Below are positions 19,801-26,769 of a stretch of DNA of 64,000 bases, piece after piece. Position numbers and translations under genes: made by a program. The notes under the pieces were generated by a model. The model had not been told where the DNA came from. It worked only from the letters and a program-made list of their open reading frames with translations, and ran no database searches. Origin of the DNA: Phymorhynchus buccinoides. Lineage: Eukaryota > Mollusca > Gastropoda > Neogastropoda > Raphitomidae. The stretch spans positions 11,076,466-11,140,465 of the forward strand of contig CM065699.1 of assembly GCA_017654935.2 (NCBI GenBank), written 5' to 3'. Positions within the stretch are counted from its first letter, which is position 1; each line of letters opens with the position of its first letter.

Positions 19801-19898
19801 ATGCCAAGGCTGCCCACCAGAAAAGAGTCGCAGATGAAAATGCCCGGCGGGAGAACATCATCTCATCCAAGTTGAAACAGAAATCGGAAGAACTGTGA
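4793..19898 (+). CDS. MRPL52: Mitochondrial large ribosomal subunit protein L52 (mL52), five coding exons
   Basis: The exons are 4793-4829, 13463-13565, 16213-16283, 17339-17403 and 19767-19898. Every intron has GT/AG ends and the phases (1, 2, 1, 0) join without a frame break into 135 residues plus TGA. The N-terminus (MACSRCTTLLLRG...) is Arg/Ser/Leu-rich with no acidic residue, as in a mitochondrial targeting peptide. The diagnostic core is SPLVDLPDFTYLDGRPTPL, spanning the exon 3/4 junction and matching the mL52 family L(P)D(W/F)xYxDGRP motif. It is followed by a charged helical C-terminus (KRIVMLVKEMEDAK... to KQKSEEL). Human MRPL52 is about 123 aa, so the length fits. The protein is a structural component of the 39S mitoribosome subunit in the matrix. 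Introns 1-4 measure about 8.6, 2.6, 1.1 and 2.4 kb, swollen by transposons and satellites. The reading frame is intact, so the gene is probably functional. Confidence 0.93.
4985..5050 (-). repeat. Retroelement-tail-like repeat (GGCCGTGAGGCCT)
   Basis: On the minus strand the sequence reads AAGAGGCCGTGAGGCCT and ends with TGACCTGACC. A plus-strand relative at 61769-61815 carries AAGAGGCCGCGAGGCCT and TGACCTGACC. The 3' UTR of the LINE at 6059-9991 contains GGCCGCGAGGCCTAGG. This suggests a shared 3' tail. Confidence 0.5.
5951..6058 (-). mobile_element. CR1-like LINE 2, 3' terminal coding piece (split by LINE 1)
   Basis: The minus-strand frame encodes NLPAQTKLASNINHFKNLLD and about 15 more residues to a TGA at 5953-5951. 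This is the standard C-terminal end of CR1-type reverse-transcriptase ORFs. It continues directly the protein interrupted at 9992 (…HWNN), so the two pieces are one element broken by insertion of LINE 1. Confidence 0.8.
6188..7336 (-). CDS. LINE 1 ORF2, C-terminal half: reverse transcriptase
   Basis: This 382-codon frame carries RT palm motifs: VIYLDFRKAFDTVPH, GIPQGSILGPILFTIFINDL, the catalytic FADDTKIY, the thumb region FVRPHLEYAN with QRRATKLL, and the SYRVAVHWNELS tail. It continues the product of 9051-7345 after a frameshift. The enzyme would reverse-transcribe its own RNA at a nicked chromosomal target. Confidence 0.9.
   Translation of the reverse strand: MEVMENLTLLTDQGHSVDVIYLDFRKAFDTVPHERLLVKLAAYGICGKLLNWISNFLKERSQHVRVGVDKSVESSVLSGIPQGSILGPILFTIFINDLPDNVISACKIFADDTKIYNSSSCSTTLQNDIYCLQDWSDTWNLYFNVSKCGVLHIGKNNQNVEYEMRLNDGIQQINTVTEEKDLGVTFDNKLSFDPHIQRVVGKANQMLGIIKRSFTYLDKDTFLKLYKSFVRPHLEYANAIWCPFLKRQSNQIEKVQRRATKLLKECKNMSYIERLRHLNLHSLKGRRLRGSLIQTYKIFHGIDDINFETFFSVPQFNITRKSEGKIFIRYCQSNRRKFSFSYRVAVHWNELSTNIKFATNINTFKNLLDSSQKFQSLFNDFD
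7345..9051 (-). CDS. LINE 1 ORF2, N-terminal half: endonuclease and RT fingers
   Basis: The 568-codon frame begins with an APE-type endonuclease/exonuclease/phosphatase domain (residues about 12-235: YSNVDSFLNK, ALSEIKPK, TGDFNFPHVRWD, GKSDHDVLVF). A basic linker follows, then the RT N-terminal motifs NKSQGPDLIPPRVLK, EVIAIHKKG, NYRPVSLTC and CQHGFRKK. It terminates just after a run of eight A (about 7358-7365 as T on plus), where a length change has shifted the frame relative to 7336-6188. The copy is therefore not expected to make full ORF2p. Confidence 0.9.
   Translation of the reverse strand: MKRKVHCSNSKPIVNVCNVLYSNVDSFLNKKDEFLTRIDQINPSIIALSEIKPKCFNTFCEVEYNIPGYDMFINNPHHRGVALYVDKKLNARVCNDFSSYGFQESVWCSFDTTNDGKILMGCIYRSPNTSTCENDERLFHMLKSDKLNSYDKVCITGDFNFPHVRWDGVWSGEKNNFIIEHIHDAFLIQMVQKPTRRRVNQNPTLDDWVLVNDRNFITEITHMDPVGKSDHDVLVFQLNILLNKVEEQVRYVYNLNKGNYDKLRNIVREYNWGTVTDLNVEDAWNCMKGVIHRGMEECIPRVRQGGKKKQTPIWMNKKTFRQIKKKYKLFVRYLRTKSGLAYLRYIKERNKCKKAIKKARREYEKETAKQAKDNPKRFWKYVKDKLKMNTGISALVGEDGKMSTTNLEKAETLNNFFSSVFMQEDVNNLPNIEECSYSNGISITDVRVTPLAVKNKLRELNPNKSQGPDLIPPRVLKELSDEISVPLSSLYNKSLETGDLPNDWRTAEVIAIHKKGQKSDPGNYRPVSLTCIACKVLEGLVRDAVVSHFSDNDLYVNCQHGFRKKNPV
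9094..9969 (-). CDS. LINE 1 ORF1: PHD-finger nucleic-acid-binding protein
   Basis: 291 codons. Residues about 9-62 form a Cys4-His-Cys3 zinc finger of PHD type (CIYC, CVECYVC, WAHQKC, WVCNPC), followed by a Lys/Glu-rich coiled coil (about 90-135) and a basic C-terminus ending in a Gly/Ala/Gln-rich tail. PHD-bearing ORF1 proteins are known in CR1-group LINEs and are thought to act as RNA-binding chaperones. The frame is open throughout. The stop at 9094 lies 42 nt before the ORF2 start. Confidence 0.85.
   Translation of the reverse strand: MQLLSAWQCIYCDSAVEEGTNCVECYVCKNWAHQKCAHITKGSFDNLTDRKQPNLQWVCNPCLQGEKEVQSKIGSRLDKLLDLIPLVNSLTTRLASLEKEVGIKMEEKIEEVVDRKLEEMMEEKLEIEKRKNNLIIVNLKESGKTEFDDKKKDDLVAAKNLISKLVPLQEGEVGNPVRLGREGGNRPRMLRVTIKTEEKKREIVRKAPELNKSKGKSEEKVYINNDYTQKQREKNKALRDEKQRRMGAGEENLVIRNGKVVAWKSWRAGPGGQQQAGGGDSAATAAASGKQ
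9992..10712 (-). mobile_element. CR1-like LINE 2, truncated RT fragment
   Basis: Beginning about 10712 the minus strand encodes DDTKLYNC, then MEWSEKWNLYFNAGKCKVM (10646 on), then after a frameshift near 10470 NKANRILGLIRRSF, LVRPHLEYGN, QRRATKLI and NRVTQHWNN, stopping at 9992 where LINE 1 begins. The 5' end is truncated inside the catalytic FADD region. The protein is related to, but distinct from, that of LINE 1. Confidence 0.85.
10713..11207. other. No gene recognised; LINE-tail-like segment
   Basis: Around 10843-10880 an AATC-repeat followed by TTTTTATTGTCC and TTTACAGG resembles the end of an inserted minus-strand retroelement. The rest is CA-rich simple sequence. Confidence 0.4.
11208..11442. 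mobile_element. Telomere-core MITE (TGTCGCAGTC family), copy 1
   Basis: 235 bp with long inverted termini (TGTCGCAGTCAAAAGTGTAG inward for about 68 bp). It is flanked by the 5-bp direct repeat ACGCC (11203-11207 and 11443-11447). The centre holds (TAACCC)-type repeats at about 11314-11340. No protein is encoded. The second complete copy, at 34393-34627, is also 235 bp and has its own 5-bp duplication. Confidence 0.9.
11592..12240. repeat. Poly-C and AC/GC-type microsatellite block
   Basis: Poly-C (about 11603-11620), (AT)n at 11777-11795, and CA tracts with CG interruptions at 11799-11845 and 12106-12238. Open frames here are simple-repeat translations. Confidence 0.9.
12360..12500 (+). pseudogene. 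LINE reverse-transcriptase C-terminal remnant
   Basis: The plus strand reads a degenerate PRTVPDWNGL motif followed by EAFKLRLL and a stop. This is the typical end of LINE ORF2 proteins, where a FFPR..xxWNxLP block precedes the last helix. A length change in the T/C run at about 12390-12398 breaks the frame. A TTTATT-rich tail follows. Confidence 0.6.
12786..12982 (+). mobile_element. Tigger/pogo-like MITE, copy 1
   Basis: The termini are CAGTGGAACCTCCCTCATAC and GGGAGGTTCCACTG, each bordered by TA. The interior has the family block CCTCCCATTATAAGACTCCC and a TAAGTATTAAAATTACC block. TA targets and CAGT-G termini fit the Tc1/mariner-pogo superfamily. No transposase is present. Confidence 0.88.
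13140..13311 (+). mobile_element. Tigger/pogo-like MITE, copy 2
   Basis: Same family and orientation as the copy 160 bp upstream. It is 172 bp and TA-bordered at 13138-13139 and 13312-13313, starting CAGTGGAATCTCCC. Confidence 0.87.
13463..13565 (+). CDS. MRPL52: MRPL52 exon 2
   Basis: The acceptor is TTTATACAG|GT and the donor CTTGA|GTGAGT. It contributes SNLQTAAVGVRFSTAAVLHG and KRAKEPALRKWGL. The Ala/Ser/Arg-rich start completes a plausible mitochondrial presequence. Confidence 0.88.
13566..14090. other. Intron sequence, nothing recognised
   Basis: AT-rich intron 2 sequence without a recognisable exon or element termini. A (GTCT)n stretch follows at 14058-14080. Confidence 0.4.
14091..14330 (+). 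repeat. Dispersed CTTCAAATTTG motif pair (motif R)
   Basis: Two related blocks lie about 132 bp apart: CCGAGTCGCTTCAAATTTG at about 14114 and ACCGATTGCCTTCAAATTTG at about 14257, both preceded by a TCCG-CATTT segment. Related blocks occur at 20740-21290 (inverted) and 37120-37690. Confidence 0.55.
14484..15099. repeat. 88-bp satellite, seven copies
   Basis: The unit begins ACTATATATTGTAAGTCATA and ends CCGTAAAATATGGTAC. Units start at 14484, 14572, 14660, 14748, 14836, 14924 and 15012. The only recurrent variant is CTCCGTG versus CTCAGTG, in the order C,C,A,C,C,A,A. The CCGTAAAATATGGTAC end matches a terminus of the element at 19128-19502. Confidence 0.95.
15205..15340 (+). mobile_element. 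SINE-like repeat B, copy 2
   Basis: TAATGTCCTCCCGTCTGGAA, CACATATGGGACATTTGCAG, GATGGTGGGAATGATCCTGG and AACACCAGTAAAGTCCC align with the copies at 1877 and 25304. Confidence 0.7.
15585..15855 (+). repeat. Dispersed repeat C, copy 1
   Basis: The block from CTGTCAATTATGAGCGCAGA through GGCAGGAGAATGGACC to AGAACTTCCAGAAAGTGGGG recurs inverted at 18795-19070. Its 3' half also recurs at 23130-23253. No protein or promoter was identified. Confidence 0.65.
15856..16212. other. Intron 2 end, nothing recognised
   Basis: Contains a C-run at 16003-16012 and ends in the pyrimidine-poor acceptor GGTTTGCAG of MRPL52 exon 3. Confidence 0.4.
16213..16283 (+). CDS. MRPL52: MRPL52 exon 3
   Basis: The acceptor is TTTGCAG|AC and the donor CTAG|GTGATG. 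It encodes EQFPRVNRSRQRSPLVDLPD and FTYL, including the first half of the mL52 signature. The donor is immediately repeated by the minisatellite that follows. Confidence 0.9.
16284..16545 (+). repeat. 33-bp minisatellite starting at the exon-3 donor
   Basis: The unit GTGATGCGTTGGTTCAGTTA plus GTTGAATGTGTTG (33 bp, with shorter variants) is repeated about eight times. The first GTGATGCG is the MRPL52 intron-3 splice donor itself. Because 33 is divisible by three, the array stays open in one frame (an 11-residue repeat), but there is no evidence that it is coding. Confidence 0.9.
16648..16845. repeat. (CT)n and (AC)n microsatellites
   Basis: A CT tract with G interruptions lies at 16656-16700 and a pure AC tract of about 29 repeats at 16786-16844. 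Both lie inside MRPL52 intron 3. Confidence 0.95.
17339..17403 (+). CDS. MRPL52: MRPL52 exon 4
   Basis: The acceptor follows a (GTCT)n pyrimidine stretch (TCCAACAG|AT) and the donor is GCT|GTGAGT. It encodes DGRPTPLTKEQLEKKEQNYV and LA, completing the YxDGRP motif. Confidence 0.92.
17458..17583 (+). repeat. Dispersed repeat C-prime, copy 1
   Basis: TTCTTCTGCGTTCCCAGCC, TTTTCACTGGTCTCCCC and CCGACACATTCCGATTTCGG with GAGCTCAAAGGAGAAAA also occur in the same order at 22967-23105. The block is abutted by a Tigger-like MITE. Confidence 0.65.
17589..17793 (-). mobile_element. Tigger/pogo-like MITE, copy 3 (internally reiterated)
   Basis: Inverted relative to copies 1 and 2, with TA on both sides. 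A GGGAGGGGTCTTATAA-type segment is tandemly repeated three times at about 17640-17700, lengthening this copy to 205 bp. Confidence 0.85.
17830..18060 (-). pseudogene. Degenerate LINE 3' remnant
   Basis: A minus-strand frame starting with a FENATEIN-type motif (KMPQKLITLVF region) parallels the frame at 18540-18620. Both have AATTTCTGTGG(C/T)(A/G)TTTTCAAA followed by TTGTATAGATCT. They appear to be duplicated remnants of the same retroelement ORF end. No intact domain remains. Confidence 0.4.
18245..18378. repeat. 24-27-bp minisatellite
   Basis: The units GTGAAGGTGTCGAGGGTGTC plus CTGCA, or CAGCA variants, repeat about five times. They sit inside the LINE remnant coding strand, immediately downstream of its WNDL motif. 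Confidence 0.85.
18380..18640 (-). pseudogene. LINE RT C-terminal remnant
   Basis: The minus strand encodes RRGHHLQFQRMQCRT, then SFLPRTIREWNDL, the conserved SFFPRTIxxWNxLP end of many LINE ORF2 proteins, before running into the minisatellite. Three overlapping frames are needed, so it is broken. Confidence 0.6.
18795..19070 (-). repeat. Dispersed repeat C, copy 2 (inverted)
   Basis: Inverted relative of 15585-15855: CCTTCTGGAAGTTCTGTG, CTCTTTGACTCTGCCTTTTC, CTGGTCCATTCTCCTGCC and TGGGCCTATTTCTTAGG. With copy 1 it could pair within intron RNA. Confidence 0.65.
19128..19502. mobile_element. TA-flanked MITE with telomere-like core
   Basis: The termini TACCTTATTTTACGGACTAT and ATAGTCC-type TAGTCCGTAAAATATGGTA are inverted. 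The interior contains two blocks of CCCTAACCCTAAACC-like repeats (about 19208-19270 and 19335-19388) separated by a TTTATTTG/AAAATAAA-type inverted segment. No transposase. Confidence 0.7.
19767..19898 (+). CDS. MRPL52: MRPL52 exon 5 (terminal)
   Basis: The acceptor is TTGTTCCAG|AA. It encodes KRIVMLVKEMEDAKAAHQKR and the rest of a charged helix to TGA at 19896-19898. It is followed within 25 bp by GA and GT microsatellites, so the 3' UTR is repeat-rich. Confidence 0.92.
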   Translation, partial: KRIVMLVKEMEDAKAAHQKRVADENARRENIISSKLKQKSEEL

Positions 19899-20012
19899 TC
19901 AATGTCAAGATATGTTAGAGAGAGAGAGAGAGAGAGAGTGTGTGTGTGTGTGTGTTTCATTTTGGTTCGTGCATACACCATCACATCTATCTCTCTCTCT
20001 CTCTCTCTCTTC

Positions 20013-20184
20013 TATGCATAAATCCCAGCCCAGGTTTTCAGAATAGCAGTTGAGTATCATCCAAGATTTGTTGTACAAGCGTGAAACATTGGATTAAATG
20101 CTGTGGAGATTGATTAAATGAAAATTGTACATGAAATTGGATTTTTAAAGTTGAGAAAGTGGGTTGTGGTACTGTATATATTAT

Positions 20185-20243
<59 letters not shown>

Positions 20244-20316
20244 TCTCTCTGTTTTTCTTGATCACTCTGGGCACTATGCATAAATCCCAGCCCAGGTTTT
20301 CAGAATAGCAGTTGAG
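20013..20316 (+). repeat. 42-bp direct repeats flanking a CT tract
   Basis: TATGCATAAATCCCAGCCCA and the next 22 bases occur at 20013-20054 and again at 20275-20316, the first immediately after and the second near a CT microsatellite. This suggests a local duplication of the MRPL52 3' flank. Confidence 0.8.
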
Positions 20317-20604
20317 GTTATAATTGGACTTGACGAACTAGCATGTGTACACACACAACAACTACATAATACCAGACCTGTTTACTCTACTCTTTTCGAG
20401 TAGTATGCTACTCAATTTGGATCTCTACTCCTCCTCAAAATTGAAAATAATGCTAGATTCTACTCGTTTTCAGTAAAAATTGTTTCAGGGAGCTTGTGGT
20501 GTGTGTGTGTGTGCGTATTTCTCTCTCTTTGTCAAAATGTGCATACATTAGGCTTACCACAACTTCAGTGGGATCATTTATGTGGCTTGCCATCTTGCTT
20601 AGTG

Positions 20605-20700
20605 ATAGTGATGCTGCTTTTTTTAAAGCGCCTATTCTCGGTAAGGGCTCTAATCGCTTCACAAAACATATTTACATTGATTAAGAAGAAAACATTAAAC
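20605..20700 (+). repeat. Dispersed AAAGCGCC-type repeat
   Basis: TTTTAAAGCGCCTATTCTCG and GGGCTCTAATCGCTTCACA resemble the AGCGC.../...CAAAGCACT segment at 33505-33560. Such AGCGC...GCGCT-bounded short repeats are common in marine invertebrates. Confidence 0.45.
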
Positions 20701-20736
20701 AAGAAGACAAACGAGGGATAATTTATGTACGAATGT

Positions 20737-21300
20737 GTTATACTCTTAGTGTCACATCCTGACACAAAATTGGAAGGGATTCTGTCTTCTAGTTCACGAG
20801 ATACAGCTTGAACAAGAAATATATAGCGCAAAGAAGGAAATTTCGGTTTTCAAGGTCACACTTCAAGGTCAAGGTCAGCATGGCAATAATTTATGCTCGG
20901 ATGTTTTCTACTCTAGGGTATACAGTACCACACACAATCTGAAGCGCTTCTGTCAAGTACAAATGTGGAAAATATGGCTTAAAACCCAATTTGTAGACTC
21001 CTACCACTTTCAAGGCCTACCGATCTCCCGGACCTTGACCTCGACCTTGATCGGTATGCCATCATCAGAACGGCCATAAGCCAAAGTACCTCCATGCCAA
21101 ATTTGAAGACTCTAAGACCAACGGTGTGGAAGTTATGGCCCCTTAAAGATTTTCGGTTTTCAAGGTCAAAGGTCAAGGTCACGATGGCAAAATTGTTTGC
21201 GCGGATGCCTTCCTCTCGTTGTGACACACCACCACACAACATTTGAAGCGATTCGGTCAAGTGGTTCGGGAAATATCCTTGGGACAGACAGAGGGGGAAA
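20737..21300 (-). repeat. Cluster of motif R (four degenerate copies, inverted)
   Basis: On the minus strand, blocks of the form TATCTCGTGAAC...GAATC-CTTC-AAATTTTGTGT occur near 20762-20815, 20930-20975, 21095-21140 and 21225-21275. They are separated by segments rich in AAGGTCAAGGTC. This is the same motif as at 37120-37690 and 14091-14330. Confidence 0.6.
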
Positions 21301-22050
21301 AGAAAAAAGAAACAATCCGGATCGAAAACATACTCCTATGCGATCTACTTTAGATCGGCAAAGGACAACAACCAAAGAGCTAACGCGAAGTAGCCTTGCA
21401 CATCCACACCCACACAACACCACCACCACACACACACGCGATGTCAGGACACACACGCGCACACGCGATTGCAAACACAGCTCAGATCAGATGAAGTTCT
21501 AGTTAATAAATTGCCATCAACAGGATGCTATCTCGTGATGGCATTTTTTTTTAAGTAATAAAGGGGAAAGTGAAATAGTATGTGAGCACAAAAAAAGGGG
21601 ACAGGGTGCAGTAGGGTTGAGAGTTCAAAAAAGGGAGTGCATGGAGATAATGAAGGAGGGGGGGGGGGGGGGGGGAGAAATATCGGGATAGTGATTGAGA
21701 ATCATGGCGTTATATGTGAGTGTGTAAACGGTAACATATGGTACGAATGGGCCATTATAGCTGAGAGATTGAGTGGGTAGGGGGTAGTGTTATGGAAAGG
21801 GCTCTACATTATTGAGATCGTTTATAAAGATCCTCCCTCAGCTGTTGTGCTCTTACTTTCTACTATTGATGGTCTTGATCGTATCGGCTTTACTGTATAG
21901 GGTGAGAGACGGATCTTAATTGTGTGGGATGATAGATTCACCTCATTAATTTTTGTTTATCATAAAAAAAAACATTTATATATTCTCCTCTGGCTTTCTG
22001 TGTTTCTGTTCTCTATCTTAATTTGTTTATGTCATCTATCTATCACTAGT
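21301..22050. other. No gene recognised
   Basis: CA-rich stretch at 21400-21475, poly-G at 21659-21675, and otherwise unremarkable sequence. Confidence 0.4.
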
Positions 22051-22351
<301 letters not shown>

Positions 22352-22675
22352 CAATGACCATGCACGCACGCGTAGAATGCAACAGCTTGAAGTTTTGGTT
22401 CAACTTTTCAACGTTTCTTATTTTGTAGGCAGAGGCACTGCCGGTAATTCTAAATCACTGCTGACCACTCATACAAAATGTGACTCTCCCTAGCCGCCAA
22501 TTGTCGTCCATCATTTGGACACGTGTCGCGCTGACATGTGACACACGGTGTGCGCGCGTGCAAACACACACACACACACACAGAGGAAGACTCGGAAAGA
22601 GAAGTGGAGGAGGGGGCTCATCACTACTCAGTAGGCCTACTTTTGCATACAAACTCTAGGAGCAAAGATTTTTAA

Positions 22676-22912
22676 CCCTTTCGCCGCCAATGTCACATTT
22701 ATGCACCACAATAGTTTAACACCCATGTCACCAAAAGGCATCAAATCAGGGCCTGCTATCCGAAGACCCTATTTTCTTAATTTTGGGGTGTAAGGATAGG
22801 CCTAATGTTATATATGTCACAGAGGAATCCCCAATATTGCAGATACATTTTGTTTCTACTTTGTTAAATTTAATGGAATATTCTGGCTGAAAAATGGCTG
22901 GCGGCGAAAGGG
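22676..22912. mobile_element. TTAA-flanked MITE (CCCTTTCGCC family), copy 2
   Basis: CCCTTTCGCCGCCA and TGGCGGCGAAAGGG termini. TTAA is on the left and TTAG (one mismatch) on the right. The body is inverted relative to copy 1, with the conserved GTTTAACACCCATG and CAAAAGGCATCAAATC segments. Confidence 0.85.
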
Positions 22913-22966
22913 TTAGACTCTTTGGTAGGAGTTTGAAATCAACTTTTCTACTGACCGCTACTTCTT

Positions 22967-23253
22967 CTTCTGCGTTCCCAGCCCAAAAGGCCATAATGGG
23001 TAGGCTTAACTGAGGTACGTATGTGTCCGGTTTTCAGTTTTCACTGGTCTCCCCGCTGCATACAGCCGACACATTCCGATTTCGGAGGAGCTCAAAGGAG
23101 AAAACTTTATATGGAAGAATTTTGTTTGAAAACTAAGGCAGGAGAATGGGCCAAAAAGTCAAACAGATGGCACAAAGCAAGGGAAAAGGCAGAATCAAAG
23201 AGAGAGACAGATTAGAGGAAGTTACAAGCACAGATCTTCCAGAAGATAGGGGA
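22967..23253 (+). repeat. Dispersed repeats C-prime and C, adjacent copies
   Basis: The 17458-type block (22967-23105) is followed directly by the GGCAGGAGAATGG to CTTCCAGAAGATAGGGG block shared with 15585-15855. The two may be modules of one longer element seen here nearly entire. Confidence 0.65.
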
Positions 23254-24297
23254 ACTATTTGCGCGCGCACACACATACATGCACAAGCGCGCTCGAGCGC
23301 ACGCACTGCACACACACACATATGCGTACACTAACACCAAAAAGCTTAAATGTCACAAAGAGTGATTAGTTCTACGGAACCTTGCAAAGAATGAAGCCAG
23401 GTTTTTCACTTCCCATCTGGAAGGTGAAAAGATGAACGAATATTTAATGTTTTACGTCTTCTCGGCCAAAGGCCATAATTATGGGAAATTGCTGTAACTT
23501 TAGTTATTGTGTGAAAAGGTGGGAGGTAGGAAGTGTTAAGTATGGCAACAGAGGCAGTGAGTGAGTTCATAATGCTCCCCACCTGTAGTGTAGGTGAAAG
23601 CGGGGTGGGAGTAAAAAAACCGGCTTCAGTCAGCTACGGACAGCGAACTCTTTGCATAGAATACAATTCAGGCTTTTTGCTAACACTCGCTCGCTAACAC
23701 TCGCTCACACATACACGCACGCGCACACACACGCGCACGCACGCACACGCACACACACACACACACACACTCACTCACTCAGTCGCAATCACGCAGCCAC
23801 CATCATCATCAACGTCTATCACCGAGACACGTGGCACTGATGCACATAAACACTCGGATGAAATGGGTGACACCAAAGACACCCGGTGTCACTATAACTG
23901 TGGACGAAAAATAAATGCTGCTGAGTTTGCAATGAAAGCTGTCACTGCTGTTTCTTTGTCTAGGTGGTGGTTGGTTTTGCCTGGTTGGCTCTTTGTGTGT
24001 GTCGTGCGCGTGCATGCGCGCACGCGTGTGTGTGTCACTGTGCGCCGGTGTGCCGCCCTGCGTGCATGCGTGTGTACGGTCACCCCCCACCCCCACCCCC
24101 CATCGACAGACAGACCTGAGAAATAATGAATTTAGTAAAATATATATAGCGTAGGCATAGATTATCATTCAAAAATGCAGACCATAGGAAAGTGACCAAA
24201 CTTGGTGGCCGGGGTCTGTGTCTCCTTTGGTAGACTACCTATTGCCTTTGCTTGTTAAGTTTGTAATAATATGCGGGTGTTTCTTCTGACTGTAGTG
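23254..24297. other. No gene recognised; microsatellites
   Basis: CA/CG-rich tracts at 23260-23320, 23690-23775 and 24000-24075 (GT/GC). A segment at 23345-23650 shares AAGTGTGATTA, GTGGGAG and GCTTCATTCTTTGCAAGG-type words with 19500-19720, inverted. This looks like another dispersed repeat pair. Confidence 0.45.
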
Positions 24298-24717
24298 AGG
24301 CCGGGTTCACATTATACGCGTAGGGGAAGACGGGGTAAAAAGCGCATGGGCGGGTAAGAAGCCCACCCCAATTATCTCATGAAATAAAGAAAAATTCAGT
24401 CAAATTTGCTTCATTTCATGAGATAATTGGGGTGGGCTTCTTACCCGCCCATGCGCTTTTTACCCCGTCTTCCCCTACGTAGGTTCCGTACGGAAAACCC
24501 TGAAGAAAGAAGGATAATAAAATGTACGCATTCCGACACGTGCGCAAATCTTTTCCCTTCTTTGTTTCACTTATTTATGGATTGCTAAAAGTTTACGCAT
24601 ATAGGAGAAATTCGGACACGTGCGCAAATCTTTTCCCTTCTTTGTTTCATTTATTTACGCCGATAGCGCACGGGTTTCCGCATGGAATATCCGCTTATGT
24701 GTGCACACGGCCTTAGC
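24298..24717. mobile_element. Possible TIR element interrupted by a MITE
   Basis: The left end GAGGCCGGGTTCACATTATA and, inverted, the right end GTGTGCACACGGCCTTA are similar. A 43-bp direct repeat (CCGACACGTGCGCAAATC and following) occurs at about 24532 and 24612. A MITE of the GGGGAAGACGGGG family sits inside it at TA. Confidence 0.4.
24323..24475. mobile_element. GGGGAAGACGGGG palindromic MITE, copy 1
   Basis: 153 bp, TA on both sides. The arms GGGGAAGACGGGGTAAAAAG... and its complement pair over roughly 65 bp each. This is the shortest copy and lacks the central CATGAGACGA block of the others. Confidence 0.92.
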
Positions 24718-25103
24718 CTACCTTTTCTTTGTATTCACATCTGTATCATTTGCAGGTGAGTAACCATTTGAATGACTTGGGTCGGGTCCGGGGTAGGCCT
24801 ACGTTAGAAGGGGGAGGGGGGGGGAGGGTTACAAAAAAGGGAGAGGGTTTGGGTGCCGGCGTAGGGCCCCAGTGGGGTCCAGGGATGATGCCTCTGTTGG
24901 GGAATAGGGGCGTTGTCCCCTGAAGCTCAAGTTGATTTATAGCAAAAGAAAGCGCACGAAACCCCTTTAAATTGTACCTAAAATCAGCAACACTCTCATT
25001 CTTTCTTTCTCTTCTCTCCACCCCCTTTTATTGGTGGTGGTGGTGGTGGGGGGGGAGGTTGGGGTTACATAACCCCCTCCTCTGGATACGGCCCTGTTAT
25101 TAA
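24718..25103. other. No gene recognised
   Basis: G-rich and GGT-repeat segments (24808-24830, 25031-25055). No exon recognised. Confidence 0.4.
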
Positions 25104-25546
25104 CCCTTTTTTCACTGCCAAAGTCGCATTTTAGCACCACAGTGATTATAATATAAAAAGCATCAAATTGGGGTCTATTGTACAAAGACACTATTGTCTT
25201 AGTTTTGGGAAGTTAGGATAGACCTTATTATATATATTTCACAGAAGAATCACCAATACTGCAAATAGGTAAAATTTAATGGAAATTTTAGGCTGAAATA
25301 TGGTGATGATGAAAATGATGTTTTACGTCCTCTCGGTCATATGGGACATTTATGATACAAAGATGGTGGGAACAATACTGGCTTCAATGCCCAGAGACAG
25401 TGCAACACCAGTAAAGTTCCGAGTTTTTAACAATATATAGATAGGTGTAGCGGTAACCAGGCCGCCTCGGTTAAACCTCATCGGCTATGGTGCCGCCATT
25501 GTCTAGATTAAAATGAAACACTGAAATATGGTTGGCGGTGAAAGGG
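25104..25546. mobile_element. TTAA-flanked MITE (CCCTTTCGCC family), copy 3, with nested SINE
   Basis: The left end CCCTTTTTTCACTGCCA and right end TTGGCGGTGAAAGGG are both bounded by TTAA. The body is about 226 bp once the 217-bp SINE-like insertion and one copy of its 11-bp duplication are discounted, matching the other copies in length. Confidence 0.85.
25304..25520 (+). mobile_element. SINE-like repeat B, copy 3 (complete, 11-bp target duplication)
   Basis: 217 bp inserted in a MITE, flanked by CTGAAATATGG at 25293-25303 and 25521-25531. It runs from TGATGATGAAAATGATG through TTTTACGTCCTCTCGG to CTAGATTAAAATGAAACA. An 11-bp duplication without inverted termini supports LINE-mediated retroposition. 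There is no clear poly-A, only an A-rich end. Confidence 0.85.
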
Positions 25547-25915
25547 TTAAAATAGTGCAGTGTCTCATCTAGTTGGTTGACCTACAGCTCTCTGTTAATA
25601 TCCGTTTTTGCACCACACCCCTAATTCACACCCTGTAAACCCACCCCTCCTCCACTTACGCTACTACCACTACCGGCCTTTTCCACACCCACCCCCTCCC
25701 ACGCCTCATCCTCCCGTCCGTGACAGCCCGAATCATAACATATGCACTAGTCTTGGAGAAGAAAAGAAGGCAATGTTTGGTCTGCCTGACTGATGAGTCT
25801 TTCCGTGACAGTTGTGTCACTCCGTGCCTCGGGTTAAAGATGGAACCCCTCCGTTCACTCTCGTGTCGATCGTATCGGAATAAGGAAGTGTCCGAGTGCT
25901 TTAAACCCCATCCGT

Positions 25916-25918
<3 letters not shown>
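25547..25918. other. No gene recognised
   Basis: Unique-looking sequence between the MITE and the GA tract. An open frame here continues into the microsatellite and is not convincing. Confidence 0.35.
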
Positions 25919-26478
<560 letters not shown>

Positions 26479-26599
26479 GAGAATAGAAATGATACGAGGG
26501 CCTCTCATTATATTTTGCAATGTGAAAATTCTGATAATGTAGCAAACATGTAAATAATGTCACGAGATAAACTATTATCACAATACTTATGTTGGAAAT

Positions 26600-26730
26600 G
26601 TTCATTATTTTACGCCTTTTCTAGAACAGACACATATGGGACATCAGTAGATATAAAGATGGTGGGAACGATCCTGGAGGCAATGCAACACCAGGAAACT
26701 CCCGAATTTTTAACAATAGGCCCTACAGAT
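26600..26730 (+). mobile_element. SINE-like repeat B, copy 4 (partial)
   Basis: TTTTACGCCTTTTCTAGAAC, CACATATGGGACATCAG and GATGGTGGGAACGATCCTGG match the family. The copy lacks the 3' third. Confidence 0.7.
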
Positions 26731-26769
26731 GTACTATTATGCGGTGGGCAGACCACTGCCTGAACCGGT

